A stretch of DNA of 64,000 bases from Niveispirillum sp943371025 (GTDB lineage: Bacteria; Pseudomonadota; Alphaproteobacteria; Azospirillales; Azospirillaceae): NCBI GenBank assembly GCA_943371025.1, contig CALRTC020000035.1, positions 1 through 64,000 of the forward strand. Reading direction: 5' to 3'. The notes beneath the pieces are model-generated. The model ran no database searches. It saw only the letters and a list, made by a program, of their open reading frames with translations, and had not been told where the DNA came from. Positions 34,130-43,179 of the stretch are shown one piece after another (the stretch's first letter is position 1; each line of letters begins with the position of its first letter). Position numbers and translations under genes: made by a program.

Positions 34130-34996
34130 TCAGTCCTTCCCCGCGATGCGCCGGCCGCGGCCGGGCAGCGCATCGATCAACAGATTGACCCCGACGGTCA
34201 GGGTGGCGATGGCGAAGGCCGGCACCAGGATGGCCGGCGCGCCTTCGCCCAGGCCGGAGATATTCTCGCGCACCAGCGATCCCAGATCGGCATCCGGCGG
34301 CTGCACGCCCAGGCCCAGGAAGGACAGGCCCGACAGCAGCAGCACGATGAAGACGAAGCGCAGCCCGAAATCGGCCAGCATGGGATGGACCATGTTGGGC
34401 AGGATCTCGCGGATGGCGATATAGGCGGCACGTTCACCGCGGCAACGCGCCACCTGCACATAATCCATCTGCGCCAGATTGACGGCCAGCGACCGGGCGA
34501 TGCGGAAGGCGCCGGGAATGTAGGTGACGGACGCCACCAGCAACAGCAGTGGCAGCGACGACCCGACCACGGCCACCATCACCAGCGCGAAAATCTTCGA
34601 CGGGATGGAGATCAGCGTGTCCATGAAACGCGAAATCAGCTCATCCAGCCAGCGCGGGCCGACGGCCGTGACCAGGGCCAGGCCGATGCCCGTGGAGCTG
34701 GCAATCAGCGCCGCCAATGCGGCCAGCCCCACGGAGTAGCGGCCACCGGTCAACAGCCGGCTCAGCACATCGCGGCCCAGATAATCGCTACCCAGCGGAT
34801 GGGCGACGCTGAAGCCGGCAAACACCTCATCGGCGATGAAGGCGCCGGGATCATGGGGGGCGACGGCGGGGCCAGCGACGGCCAGCAGCAGCCAAAAGAC
34901 CACCAGGACCAGCCCGACCCGGCCGCTGACCGACAGGGCGGTGAACCAGTGGCGGGCGGCAAGGGTCTTGCCGGAAGCGGAGGGGATGTCGGTCAT
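34130..34996 (-). CDS. Peptide/opine ABC transporter permease (DppC-like)
   Basis: 288 residues, inner membrane, five to six transmembrane helices. The N-terminal OppC_N helix (GLVLVVFWLLLAVAGPAVAP) and HPLGSDYLGRDVLSRLL are typical of DppC/NikC. The EAA-type loop RCRGERAAYIAIREILPN contacts the ATPase. ATG overlaps the preceding permease stop by 4 bases. Confidence 0.92.
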   Translation of the reverse strand: MTDIPSASGKTLAARHWFTALSVSGRVGLVLVVFWLLLAVAGPAVAPHDPGAFIADEVFAGFSVAHPLGSDYLGRDVLSRLLTGGRYSVGLAALAALIASSTGIGLALVTAVGPRWLDELISRFMDTLISIPSKIFALVMVAVVGSSLPLLLLVASVTYIPGAFRIARSLAVNLAQMDYVQVARCRGERAAYIAIREILPNMVHPMLADFGLRFVFIVLLLSGLSFLGLGVQPPDADLGSLVRENISGLGEGAPAILVPAFAIATLTVGVNLLIDALPGRGRRIAGKD

Positions 34997-35973
34997 CGGT
35001 TGCGCAGCCTCGGGTTGGCCAGGATGGCGACGACGTCGGCCGTCAGCAGCAGCAGCAGATAGATCACGCAGAAGATCATGGCGCAGGCCTGAAGCAGCGG
35101 CATGTCGCGGCTGGTCACGGCATTGACCATCAGGCTGGCAAGGCCCGGATAGTTGAAGATCGTCTCCACGATGATGGCGCCGCCCAGCAGGTAGGACAGC
35201 GACAGGGCCATGGCGTTGACGATAGGGCCGATGGCGTTGGGCAGCACATGGGTCAGCACGACCCGCGCCGGCTTCACGCCCTTCAGCAACGCCATCTCCA
35301 CATAGGGCTGGTTCAGCTGGGCGATGATGGCGGCCCGCGTCATGCGCGCCATCTGGGCCACGACCACGACCGACAGCGACAGGATGGGCATGGCCAGCGC
35401 CCGCAGGGTCGACAGCATGTCGGCATTCTTGGGCACCAGCGCGATCGAGGGCAGCCAGCGCAGCTTCACCGCAAAGGCCAGCACGGCCAGGGTGGCGATC
35501 AGGAATTCCGGCACGGCCACCATGGACAGGGTGGCGATGTTCAGCCCCCGGTCCAGGCGGCTGTCACGGTGCATGGCCGTGACAATGCCCAGCGTCAGGG
35601 CCAGGGGCACAGTGAACAGGGCCGTCAGCCCCGCCAGCAGCAGCGAATTGGGCAGGCGGTCGGCGATCACATCGGCGACCGGCAGATTGGCGACGATGGA
35701 AAAGCCGGGATCACCGCCGGCAATGCCGATCAGCCAGCGCAGGTAACGTTCGGGTGCAGGCTGATCCAGGCCGAATTTGGCGCGCAGTGCCGCCACCGCC
35801 TCCGGTGTCGCGGCCTGTCCCAGCATCTCCTGTGCGGCGTCGCCGGGCAGCAGGGAGGCCAGGAAGAACACCACAAGGGAGACCAGCAGCAGGGTCAGCA
35901 CGCCCGATGCCAGACGTTTGCCTACCAGGGGCAGGGCGGCGGACAGGCCGCCACGGGTCGCGGGTCCGGCCAT
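34993..35973 (-). CDS. Peptide/opine ABC transporter permease (DppB-like)
   Basis: 326 residues. The first helix (LLLVSLVVFFLASLLPGDAA) carries the DppB/NikB signature, and the EAA-type loop is LLKGVKPARVVLTHVLPNAIGPI. About six transmembrane helices. It lies 3 bases after the substrate-binding protein gene and overlaps the next permease, so the importer is tightly coupled. Confidence 0.92.
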   Translation of the reverse strand: MAGPATRGGLSAALPLVGKRLASGVLTLLLVSLVVFFLASLLPGDAAQEMLGQAATPEAVAALRAKFGLDQPAPERYLRWLIGIAGGDPGFSIVANLPVADVIADRLPNSLLLAGLTALFTVPLALTLGIVTAMHRDSRLDRGLNIATLSMVAVPEFLIATLAVLAFAVKLRWLPSIALVPKNADMLSTLRALAMPILSLSVVVVAQMARMTRAAIIAQLNQPYVEMALLKGVKPARVVLTHVLPNAIGPIVNAMALSLSYLLGGAIIVETIFNYPGLASLMVNAVTSRDMPLLQACAMIFCVIYLLLLLTADVVAILANPRLRNR

Positions 35974-35976
35974 CTT

Positions 35977-37509
35977 TCAGCCCTCCCACCAGACATGTTC
36001 GGCAAAGCGGTAACCCATCAGGCCACCGGTGGGCACAGGCAGCAGCCCCTTCAGGCGCTGGTCGAAACCGTCGATCTGGCTGATGAAGGTCGGCAGGACG
36101 ACGCCGCAATGGTCGCGCACCAGTTCCTGCATCTCGCCATAGATTTCCTTGCGCAGGGTCGGATCGGCTTCGCCCCGCGCCTGAAGCAGCAGGTGGTCGA
36201 AATGATCGTGCCGCCAGCCGCTTTCGTTCCAGGCCGCGTCGGACTTGAAGAACAGGCTGAAGATCAGGTCGGCGGTGGGCCGCGGGTTGGTGTTGCCGAA
36301 GGTCAGCGGATGCTTCATCCAGTGCGTGGACCAGTAGCCGTCGGCCGGCATGCGGTTGATGGCCAGCCGCAGCCCCACCCGCGCCCCATATTCCTGCAGC
36401 ACCGACGCCATGTCGACCGACCCCTCCGCCGCCGGAGAGGCATAGACGGGCAGGGGGGCGGATGACAGGTTCAGCTTGGCGAAATGCCAGCGCGCCCGGT
36501 CCAGGTCCAGTTCCCGCTGTGGCAGGTCATCCCGGTAATAGGGATGAAAGGGCGGGATCGGGTGATCATTGCCGATGGTGGCGAAATCGCGGAACAGGGC
36601 GCGCTTGATCAGCCGCCGGTCGAACAGGTACTTCATGCCCATGGCGAAATCGTAACTGCCGGTGGGCGTCCCGTCCTGACGCAGGATCAGGTTGGTATAA
36701 AGGCCCGACGGGGTTTCCAGCAGCGCATGCGTACCACTGTTGCGCACCCGCGCCGCGGACCGGGGATTGACGGCATTGATCAGATGCATGTCGCCCGACA
36801 GCAGGGCGTTGACGCGGCTGACCTCATCCGGAATGCCGATCAGTTCCAGACCATCCAGATAGGGCCGGCCGTCCCGGAAATAATCCGGGTTGCGCACGCC
36901 GATGGTGCGCACGCCCGGCTGGAAGGTCTGGCAACGGAAGGGACCGGTGCCGTTGGCCGTGGTGAAATCGGTGGTGCCCGACCGGATGATCAGGAAATGC
37001 GACTGGGCCAGGATGGAAGGCAGATCGACATTCGGCCCCGTCAGCTCGATGGCGACATCGCGGGGGCCGAGGGCGCGGGCGGATGCGATCTGCGACGCGA
37101 TGGGCCGCACCTTTGATCCCGTGGCCGGGTCCAGATGGCGCAGCAGCGAAAAGACCACATCGTCGGCCGTCAGCGGCTTGCCATCATGGAAGCGCACACC
37201 GGCGCGGAGCGTGACGCGCCAACGGATCTGATCATCGCTCTCCAGGCTTTCGGCCAGACAAGGACGCGGCGTCATGTCGGCGCCGTCATAATCGGTCAGG
37301 CCGTTATAGAACATGTGGTGGCGGACATAATCGGTGGACAAGGCCCCCTTGGCGGGGTCCAGCGTGTCTGCCGTGGAACTGGACATGCTGGCGACCCGGA
37401 TCTGGCCGCCGTGCCGGGGGGTGGCTTGGCCCTGCGCGCGGGACGGCAGCAACGGCGCCATGCCGGCGGCCAGCGCCGTCCCCATCATCTGGCGTCTGGA
37501 AAGGCGCAT
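35977..37509 (-). CDS. ABC transporter substrate-binding protein, family 5 (SBP_bac_5), Tat-exported
   Basis: 510 residues from ATG 37509. The N-terminus MRLSRRQMMGTALAAGMAPL has a twin-arginine motif (SRRQMM), so folded export through Tat is predicted. The body has the family 5 features: TLRAGVRFHDGKPLTADDVVFSL and the typical C-terminal lobe ending VDHCGVVLPTF-like residues. Family 5 proteins bind peptides, opines, nickel or conjugated amino acids. The ligand here is unknown; the adjacent amine oxidases suggest a secondary amine or N-acylated amino compound. Confidence 0.9.
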   Translation of the reverse strand: MRLSRRQMMGTALAAGMAPLLPSRAQGQATPRHGGQIRVASMSSSTADTLDPAKGALSTDYVRHHMFYNGLTDYDGADMTPRPCLAESLESDDQIRWRVTLRAGVRFHDGKPLTADDVVFSLLRHLDPATGSKVRPIASQIASARALGPRDVAIELTGPNVDLPSILAQSHFLIIRSGTTDFTTANGTGPFRCQTFQPGVRTIGVRNPDYFRDGRPYLDGLELIGIPDEVSRVNALLSGDMHLINAVNPRSAARVRNSGTHALLETPSGLYTNLILRQDGTPTGSYDFAMGMKYLFDRRLIKRALFRDFATIGNDHPIPPFHPYYRDDLPQRELDLDRARWHFAKLNLSSAPLPVYASPAAEGSVDMASVLQEYGARVGLRLAINRMPADGYWSTHWMKHPLTFGNTNPRPTADLIFSLFFKSDAAWNESGWRHDHFDHLLLQARGEADPTLRKEIYGEMQELVRDHCGVVLPTFISQIDGFDQRLKGLLPVPTGGLMGYRFAEHVWWEG

Positions 37510-37517
37510 GCCGGCCC

Positions 37518-38801
37518 TCAATGCAGGATGTCCTGGATACGGTAGTACAGCCCGACCATGGGCAGGAACCATGGCTTGCCCAGATGGCCCGGCACGGGCG
37601 GCCATGACAGGCCGGCCCAGGGGTTGGCCTCGGGCTCCCCATTCATGACGCGGGCCATGCGCAGGCCCATATGCACCGCCATCTGCGTGCCATGCCCGGA
37701 ATAGCCCATGGCGTAATACAGCCCGTCATGCTGCCCGGCGCGCGGCAGCCGGTCGGCCGTCAGGTCGACCATGCCACCCCAGCAAAAATCCAGCCGCACA
37801 TCCTTCAGCGCCGGGAACAGGCTGCGCATCGTCTGGTCCAGGATGCGCCCGCTTTTGGCATCCGACAGCGGGTCGGACATGGCAAAACGGGCACGGCCCC
37901 CGAAGATCAGGCGATTGTCTGGGGCCAGACGGAAGTAATTGCCGATATTCTTGCTGGTCACATAGTTGCGCTTGCCCGGGAACAGCCGGTCGACGACCGC
38001 CTGCTCCAATGGCTCCGTCGCGATGACGAAGCTGCCCACCGATACAATGCGCCGACGGAACCAGCCAAAGGGACCGACGGGGCTGGCCCCACCCGTGGCG
38101 ACCAGGACCTGGCCGGCCTGGACGCTGCCGCGCGGCGTGGTCAGGGTCCAGCCGGCACCATTGCGCGCCAGGCCGGTGACGGGTGCGCCTTCATGGATCA
38201 CCGCCCCCTTGCGCGCTGCCGCTTCCGCCAGACCGACGCCGAAGCGGGCGACATGCAACTGACCGCTGGTCGATTGCAGCAGCCCGCCATGGAAGGCGTC
38301 GCAGTCAATCTCCGCCCCCAGCCGTTCCTTCGGGATCAGGCTGACATTGGGATCGACCGCCGCCAGGGTTTCAGCCGCCCGCGCCAGCTTTTCGTAATGT
38401 TCGGGCTTGGCCGCCAGTTTTAGCCGGCCGGAGCGGCGGAAAGCGCAGTCGATATTCTCTTCCCGCGCCAGCCGCTCCACATCATCGACGGCATCGACAT
38501 GGGCTTGGTAATAGGCCCGCGCCGTATCCAGCCCGAACCGGGCCGTCAGCGCCGCAAAGTCATGGGCCGTGCCACTGTTGCACTGCCCGCCATTGCGGCC
38601 CGACGCCTCCCCCACCACACGGCCGGCCTCCAGCAACGTCACCGACGCCCCGCGCCGGGCCAGCGCCAGGGCCGCCGTCAGGCCGGTGAAGCCGCCACCG
38701 ATGATGGCGACATCCGCCCGCCCTTCCACCGGACCTATCGCAGCCCCCGAAAATCGGGGCGCTGTGTCCAGCCAGTAGGAGAGCGTCTGGGAAGAGGTCA
38801 T
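37518..38801 (-). CDS. FAD-dependent amine oxidase, gamma-glutamylputrescine oxidase-like (PuuB)
   Basis: 427 residues. DVAIIGGGFTGLTAALALA is the FAD motif. GEASGRNGGQCNSGTAHDF and the C-terminal GLYYAMGYSGHGTQMAVHMG are typical of the PuuB subgroup of DAO proteins. It would oxidise the C-N bond of a gamma-glutamylated or other N-substituted amine to an aldehyde, which the PuuC-like ALDH could then oxidise. It lies in the same run as the importer, 8 bases before the binding-protein start. No gamma-glutamylputrescine synthetase (PuuA) is present in this window. Confidence 0.85.
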   Translation of the reverse strand: MTSSQTLSYWLDTAPRFSGAAIGPVEGRADVAIIGGGFTGLTAALALARRGASVTLLEAGRVVGEASGRNGGQCNSGTAHDFAALTARFGLDTARAYYQAHVDAVDDVERLAREENIDCAFRRSGRLKLAAKPEHYEKLARAAETLAAVDPNVSLIPKERLGAEIDCDAFHGGLLQSTSGQLHVARFGVGLAEAAARKGAVIHEGAPVTGLARNGAGWTLTTPRGSVQAGQVLVATGGASPVGPFGWFRRRIVSVGSFVIATEPLEQAVVDRLFPGKRNYVTSKNIGNYFRLAPDNRLIFGGRARFAMSDPLSDAKSGRILDQTMRSLFPALKDVRLDFCWGGMVDLTADRLPRAGQHDGLYYAMGYSGHGTQMAVHMGLRMARVMNGEPEANPWAGLSWPPVPGHLGKPWFLPMVGLYYRIQDILH

Positions 38802-38840
38802 GATGCTTCACCGGTCGGAAGGGGGAAGGTCCGTCAGGGA

Positions 38841-39509
38841 TCAGAGACCCAGCAGGGCCGGCAGGATGCCGATATGCGGGATCTCGTAATCACGATAGTT
38901 GGGGTTCGTCGGCTCGTGCCCGCGCGCCACGAAGACGCGGGCGCCATAGCCCAGGTCGGTGGCGCTGTTGTGGTCATAGCGGAAGCTGGAGGAGACATGC
39001 ATCATGTCCTCCGGCCCGCAGCCCAGCTGGTCGAACATATATTCGAAGGCCTGGAAGCGCGGCTTGTAGGCCTGGGCCTGTTCGGCCGTATAGACACGAT
39101 GGAAGGGCGCGCCCAGCAGGGCCACATTCTGGTGGATCTGGCTGTTCATGGCGTTGGACAGGATGACCAGCGGGATTTCCTTGGCCACCTTCGCCAAGCC
39201 AGCCGGCACGTCTGCGTGCGGACCCCAGGTGGGCACGGCCTCATAGATGCGCTTGGCTTCCTCCGGCCGGAATTCCACCTTCCACTTCTTGCAGGTGCGT
39301 TCCACGGCATTGTGGATAACCTCCGCATAGGGCTTCCAGGCGCCCAGCACCTCATCCAGGCGATAGGCCGCGAAATCCTTGCAGAACCGGTCCATCTGTT
39401 CCGGCGCAATGCGATCGGGGAACATCTCCCGCGCCATATCGGACATGCGGAAGCGGGTCAGGGTGCCGTAGCAGTCGAAGCTGATATATTTGGGCCGGAA
39501 GGGGGCCAT
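38841..39509 (-). CDS. Haloacid dehalogenase, type II (HAD superfamily)
   Basis: 222 residues, normal length for L-2-haloacid dehalogenase-type proteins. The nucleophile motif is FDCYGTLTRF; the second motif LVILSNAMNS and the loop SSSFRYDHNSATDLG follow, with Lys in AYKPR. Such enzymes hydrolyse 2-haloacids or phosphate esters; in catabolic loci with DAO oxidases their role is often unproven. The ATG directly follows a modest purine-rich site. First gene of the run with puuB and the importer, 39 bases upstream of puuB. Confidence 0.88.
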   Translation of the reverse strand: MAPFRPKYISFDCYGTLTRFRMSDMAREMFPDRIAPEQMDRFCKDFAAYRLDEVLGAWKPYAEVIHNAVERTCKKWKVEFRPEEAKRIYEAVPTWGPHADVPAGLAKVAKEIPLVILSNAMNSQIHQNVALLGAPFHRVYTAEQAQAYKPRFQAFEYMFDQLGCGPEDMMHVSSSFRYDHNSATDLGYGARVFVARGHEPTNPNYRDYEIPHIGILPALLGL

Positions 39510-39707
39510 GGTTTCGTCTTTCCAATTGCTGCGGTGGAAGGATCGGAGAGGGCCGGTTTCAGCCCCTGCACAAGCAGATTAGGCCATGAGGGGCCCGGAA
39601 CTTCCCCCCGAAAGGGCGCATCCGGCGGCAGGGGATGCGGCTTTTTCCAGCGGTCGGCCGGCATAGTCTGCTGCACCGGAATGCAGCCCGCCAAGCGGTG
39701 GTTGCGA

Positions 39708-40637
39708 TCAATATCCCCGGCGGCGGTCGATCTGCCCGACCATGGCTTCTCCGGCCTGATGCCGGCGGATATTGGCGATCAGCACCTCGGCCGAACTGTC
39801 GGCGCGGGTGGCGCTGGCAATGTGCGGCGTCAACAGGATACGGGGATGGCGCCAGAAAGGATGATCCGGCGCGGCCGGCTCTGTTGTCAGCACATCGATG
39901 ACGGCGCCGGACAGGTGGCCGTTGTCCAGGGCCGCCAGCAGATCATCCTCCACCAGATGCGCGCCTCGTCCGACATTGATGATGGCGGCACCCGGCGGCA
40001 GAAGATCGAAGGTTCTGCGGCACAAAATGCCGCGCGTATCCTCTGTCAGGGGCAGAAGACAGATCAGGATGTCACATTGGCCCAGAAACGCGGGCAGGGC
40101 ATCGGCGCCGGCATGCACCTCGACGCCCGCAATCTCACCACCCGACCGGCTCCACCCTTTCAATTGAAACCCGAAGGGACGCAGGGCTGACAGCACGGCT
40201 GACCCCAGATTGCCCAGTCCCATGACGCCCACGCGCCGCCGGCCGGCGGGAACCATGGGCCGGGGTGCCCAGCGGGATTCCGTCTGGGCCTGGTGATAAT
40301 CCAGCATGTCGCGATGCAGGGCCAGTGTGGCAAAGGTGGCGTACTGCACCATGCCGTCGGTCAGCCCCGGCTCTATCATGCGCACGACCTTCACATGATC
40401 GGGCACCTGTGACAGGTCCAGCTGATCCACGCCGGCCCCGACGGAGAACAGCACCTCCAGGTTCGGCAGCCCGTCCAGCAGGTCGCGCGTCACCGTCCAG
40501 GCCGCCAGATATCGGACGTCGGATGCCGTCCCGATCTCCGGCCAGGTGCGGAATTCCACATCGGGCGCCAGCCGCGCGAAGGCGTCGCGCCAGACACGGC
40601 CCCGGTTCGGGTCGGACTTGAACAGGAAGGCCATCAT
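39708..40637 (-). CDS. ghrA: Glyoxylate/hydroxypyruvate reductase A-like D-2-hydroxyacid dehydrogenase
   Basis: 309 residues. VGVMGLGNLGSAVLSAL is the NAD(P) motif, AAIINVGRGAHLVEDDLL carries the catalytic Arg region, and LLTPHIASAT the catalytic His, matching GhrA. It reduces glyoxylate or hydroxypyruvate to glycolate or glycerate; glyoxylate is a product of several amine oxidases, which fits the downstream run. The 198-base gap to the HAD gene shows no feature I can support. Confidence 0.88.
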   Translation of the reverse strand: MMAFLFKSDPNRGRVWRDAFARLAPDVEFRTWPEIGTASDVRYLAAWTVTRDLLDGLPNLEVLFSVGAGVDQLDLSQVPDHVKVVRMIEPGLTDGMVQYATFATLALHRDMLDYHQAQTESRWAPRPMVPAGRRRVGVMGLGNLGSAVLSALRPFGFQLKGWSRSGGEIAGVEVHAGADALPAFLGQCDILICLLPLTEDTRGILCRRTFDLLPPGAAIINVGRGAHLVEDDLLAALDNGHLSGAVIDVLTTEPAAPDHPFWRHPRILLTPHIASATRADSSAEVLIANIRRHQAGEAMVGQIDRRRGY

Positions 40638-40654
40638 CCACCCCTTGGAAGGCT

Positions 40655-40692
40655 AAAAAAGAAAACCCCGCCCCCGATGAACAGGGGCGGGG
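40655..40692 (-). terminator. Rho-independent terminator of the TonB receptor gene
   Basis: On the minus strand CCCCGCCCC/GGGGCGGGG (arms 40684-40692 and 40666-40674) forms a 9-bp perfect stem, followed by TTTTCTTTTTT (complement of 40655-40665). It lies 64 bases after the receptor stop and isolates it from ghrA. Confidence 0.88.
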
Positions 40693-40756
40693 AAGGCTTG
40701 AGGATTAAGGAGGGGTACACATGAACCAGGGCGGGCGAACCCGCCCCGGCGGGATA

Positions 40757-42907
40757 TCAGAACTTGTAGGTCACATGCCCGGTGATGGTGCGCGGCGTGC
40801 CGGGCGCCACCCACAGACGGGCATAGGAGCTGGCGTAGTAGGTCTTGTCGAACAGGTTGTTGACATCGACCGACAGCTTCACCTGTTCCACCGGCTCATA
40901 AGACGCGGTCAGTTTCACCAGCGTGTAGCTGGGCAGGTAGAAGGCCACGCCCGTCTCGCCCAAGCGGCTGGAGACATAGTTGATGCCGCCACCGACGCTG
41001 GCCGTGCCCTGACCAACCTCGAAATCCTTGAACAACATGACGTTGGCCTGGTTCTTCGGCACGTTGATCAGCGGGTCGCCTTCCTTGATCGGCAGCGAGA
41101 AGTTGGGATCCAGGAAGTCCGACGCCACTTCCGCATCGGTATAGGCATAGGTGATGAACAGACGGCTGTCATAGGGCAGCTTGGCATTCAGATCGAACTC
41201 GACCCCCTTGCTGCGGGCCTTGCCGACGGCGATGGAATAGCCCGCGTTGACCGGGTCGGAGGTCAGCACGTTGGTCTTCTTCATCGTGTACAGCGAAATC
41301 GTGCTGTTGATCGTGCCGTCGTCATACTTGGCACCCACCTCATAGGAGGTGGACTTTTCCGGCTCGAACAGGACGTTGCCGAAGCCGGCGCCGGAATTGG
41401 GGCGGAAGCCCTTGCCATAGCCGCCATACAGCGAAATCTCGTCCGACACGTTATAGACAAGACCGGCCTGCGGGCTGAATTCCTCGTAGCTGCGCTTGGT
41501 CGGATTGGTGGCGCTGGCGGCGGCAAGGTTGTTCGTATAGTCACGCTTGAAATTATCGAAGCGGCCGCCGAAGCGAATCTTGAACTTCTCCGTCAGGTCG
41601 ATCTGGTCCTGCAGGTAGATGCCCCAGGCATCCTGCACTTCATGGGTGTTGGTGAAGGCAGACAGGTTGGTCGGCACGCTGCCATAGACGGGGTTGAAGA
41701 TGTTGACGGCATTGTTGTTCGCCGTGATCGGGCTGCCCGCCGTATAGGCGGACGGACGGAAGCGCTTCTGCACCCCGTCGATGGTGAACTTGTCCCAATC
41801 GGCGCCCGTGATCAGGTGATTGGTCAACCCCGCCACATCGAAGGTTCCGCTGACCTCGCCACGCAGAACCGCGTGTTCGGTGTCATAAGTGCGGTAGCGG
41901 CGCTGACGCGACAGGTAGGAGCCGTTCGTGAACAGCGTCTGACGGCCCGACGCCAGTTCGGCGTCGCTGGAATAGCCCTCGAAGGACGTGTCCTTGTAGC
42001 TGCCGCCCAGCAGCAGGCTCCAGTCGTCACTGAAATCGTGCTGAAACTGGACCTGATGGCCCAGAACCTCGACTTCCGTCGGCCCATCACCGGGTTCGCC
42101 CAGAAAGGTTGTGCGATCGACGGCGCCCAGCTTGCCGTTCACGGCCACGATGCCGCGATCGAACGGCACCTTCATATTCACATATTCCATCTCATAGGAC
42201 AGGGTCGTGTCTTCGGTCAGCACAGCCAGGATGGAGGGCGAGGCCACCGTCTTCTTGCTGTCGATCGTGTCACGGAAGCTGCCGGCATCCTCGTAGGCGC
42301 CATTCAGGCGTACCGCGATCTTTTCCGTGATCGGGCCGGTAATGTCGCCTTCGACACGATAGGTATCGTAGCTGCCGGCGGAAATGCCGACGGAACCTTC
42401 GGTCTTGAACTTCGGCTTCTTGGTGATGATGTTCACCGTACCGCCGGGCTCGCCGCGACCGAACAGGGCCGAGTTCGGACCCTTCAGCACTTCGATCCGG
42501 TCGATATTGGAGGCATCGCGCGGGCCGCCATAGCCACGGCCGCCATTGAAGCCATTGACCAGGAAGCCGGACGGGAAATTCTCGTCGCCGGCGAAGCCGC
42601 GGACGGCGAAGCTATCCCACAGGCCGCCGAAATTATTCTGCTTGGCGATGCCGGACGCCAGTTCCAGCGCCCCTTCCAGCTTGGTGACGCCCAGATCCTG
42701 CAGCAATTCGCCATCCAGCACCTGGATGGCCTGCGGCGTCTCCTTCAACGCCACGTCGCCGCGATAGGCCTGACGCTGGCCGACGACGATGATTTCTTCA
42801 AGGCTGCTGCCGCTCGAAGGGGCCTGCTGGGCGCCCACGGCGGGAACAAGCGCGGCACACGCAACACCAGCGGCCAGCGCCAGACGGAACCCGGTAAAGA
42901 CGTTCAT
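40757..42907 (-). CDS. TonB-dependent siderophore receptor
   Basis: 716 residues. A signal peptide ends near AAALVPAVGAQQ. A TonB box-like stretch EEIIVVGQR is followed by the plug domain (KETPQAIQVLDGELLQDLG, FAVRGFAGDENFPSGFLVNG, VLKGPNSALFGRGEPGGTVN). The barrel ends in Phe (TGHVTYKF). The pattern matches ferric-siderophore receptors of the hydroxamate or FhuE/FoxA type, but the ligand is unknown. No strong Fur box is seen upstream; the best candidate is the GTTATA dyad at 42989-43001. Own terminator downstream. Confidence 0.9.
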   Translation of the reverse strand: MNVFTGFRLALAAGVACAALVPAVGAQQAPSSGSSLEEIIVVGQRQAYRGDVALKETPQAIQVLDGELLQDLGVTKLEGALELASGIAKQNNFGGLWDSFAVRGFAGDENFPSGFLVNGFNGGRGYGGPRDASNIDRIEVLKGPNSALFGRGEPGGTVNIITKKPKFKTEGSVGISAGSYDTYRVEGDITGPITEKIAVRLNGAYEDAGSFRDTIDSKKTVASPSILAVLTEDTTLSYEMEYVNMKVPFDRGIVAVNGKLGAVDRTTFLGEPGDGPTEVEVLGHQVQFQHDFSDDWSLLLGGSYKDTSFEGYSSDAELASGRQTLFTNGSYLSRQRRYRTYDTEHAVLRGEVSGTFDVAGLTNHLITGADWDKFTIDGVQKRFRPSAYTAGSPITANNNAVNIFNPVYGSVPTNLSAFTNTHEVQDAWGIYLQDQIDLTEKFKIRFGGRFDNFKRDYTNNLAAASATNPTKRSYEEFSPQAGLVYNVSDEISLYGGYGKGFRPNSGAGFGNVLFEPEKSTSYEVGAKYDDGTINSTISLYTMKKTNVLTSDPVNAGYSIAVGKARSKGVEFDLNAKLPYDSRLFITYAYTDAEVASDFLDPNFSLPIKEGDPLINVPKNQANVMLFKDFEVGQGTASVGGGINYVSSRLGETGVAFYLPSYTLVKLTASYEPVEQVKLSVDVNNLFDKTYYASSYARLWVAPGTPRTITGHVTYKF

Positions 42908-42988
42908 TGCTTTTCCCCTTAGTTTGAAGCTGCTCCGCTGTTCATCTCTTGACGGCGGCGGCTTGCGCCTGATCGTTTGTCGCCGCCT

Positions 42989-43001
42989 GTTATATTATAA
43001 C
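42989..43001. promoter_or_regulatory. AT-rich dyad GTTATA-T-TATAAC upstream of TonB receptor
   Basis: A perfect 13-bp palindrome in otherwise GC-rich DNA, 82 bases before the receptor ATG. It could be an operator or include a -10 element. The binding protein is not recognisable. Confidence 0.35.
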
Positions 43002-43179
43002 GTTCCTCCAGGGCTAGGCCTTTTTTTGGGTCGCAGCCCTTGCCCCTTCACACCATCAGTCTTAGGCCGGACGGCAGATTTGTTTCGTCAAACTGGCCGG
43101 TCTGTACGGATTGTTGTTTTGTTATGGGCGCGAAATGCGCGGAAAATGCCGGGGCGGTTTTCGCCCCGGTCGGAACGGC

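Noticed and set aside
40721..42922. 733-residue open frame antisense to the second TonB receptor
   Set aside because: Shadow frame; the minus strand has signal peptide, plug and barrel.
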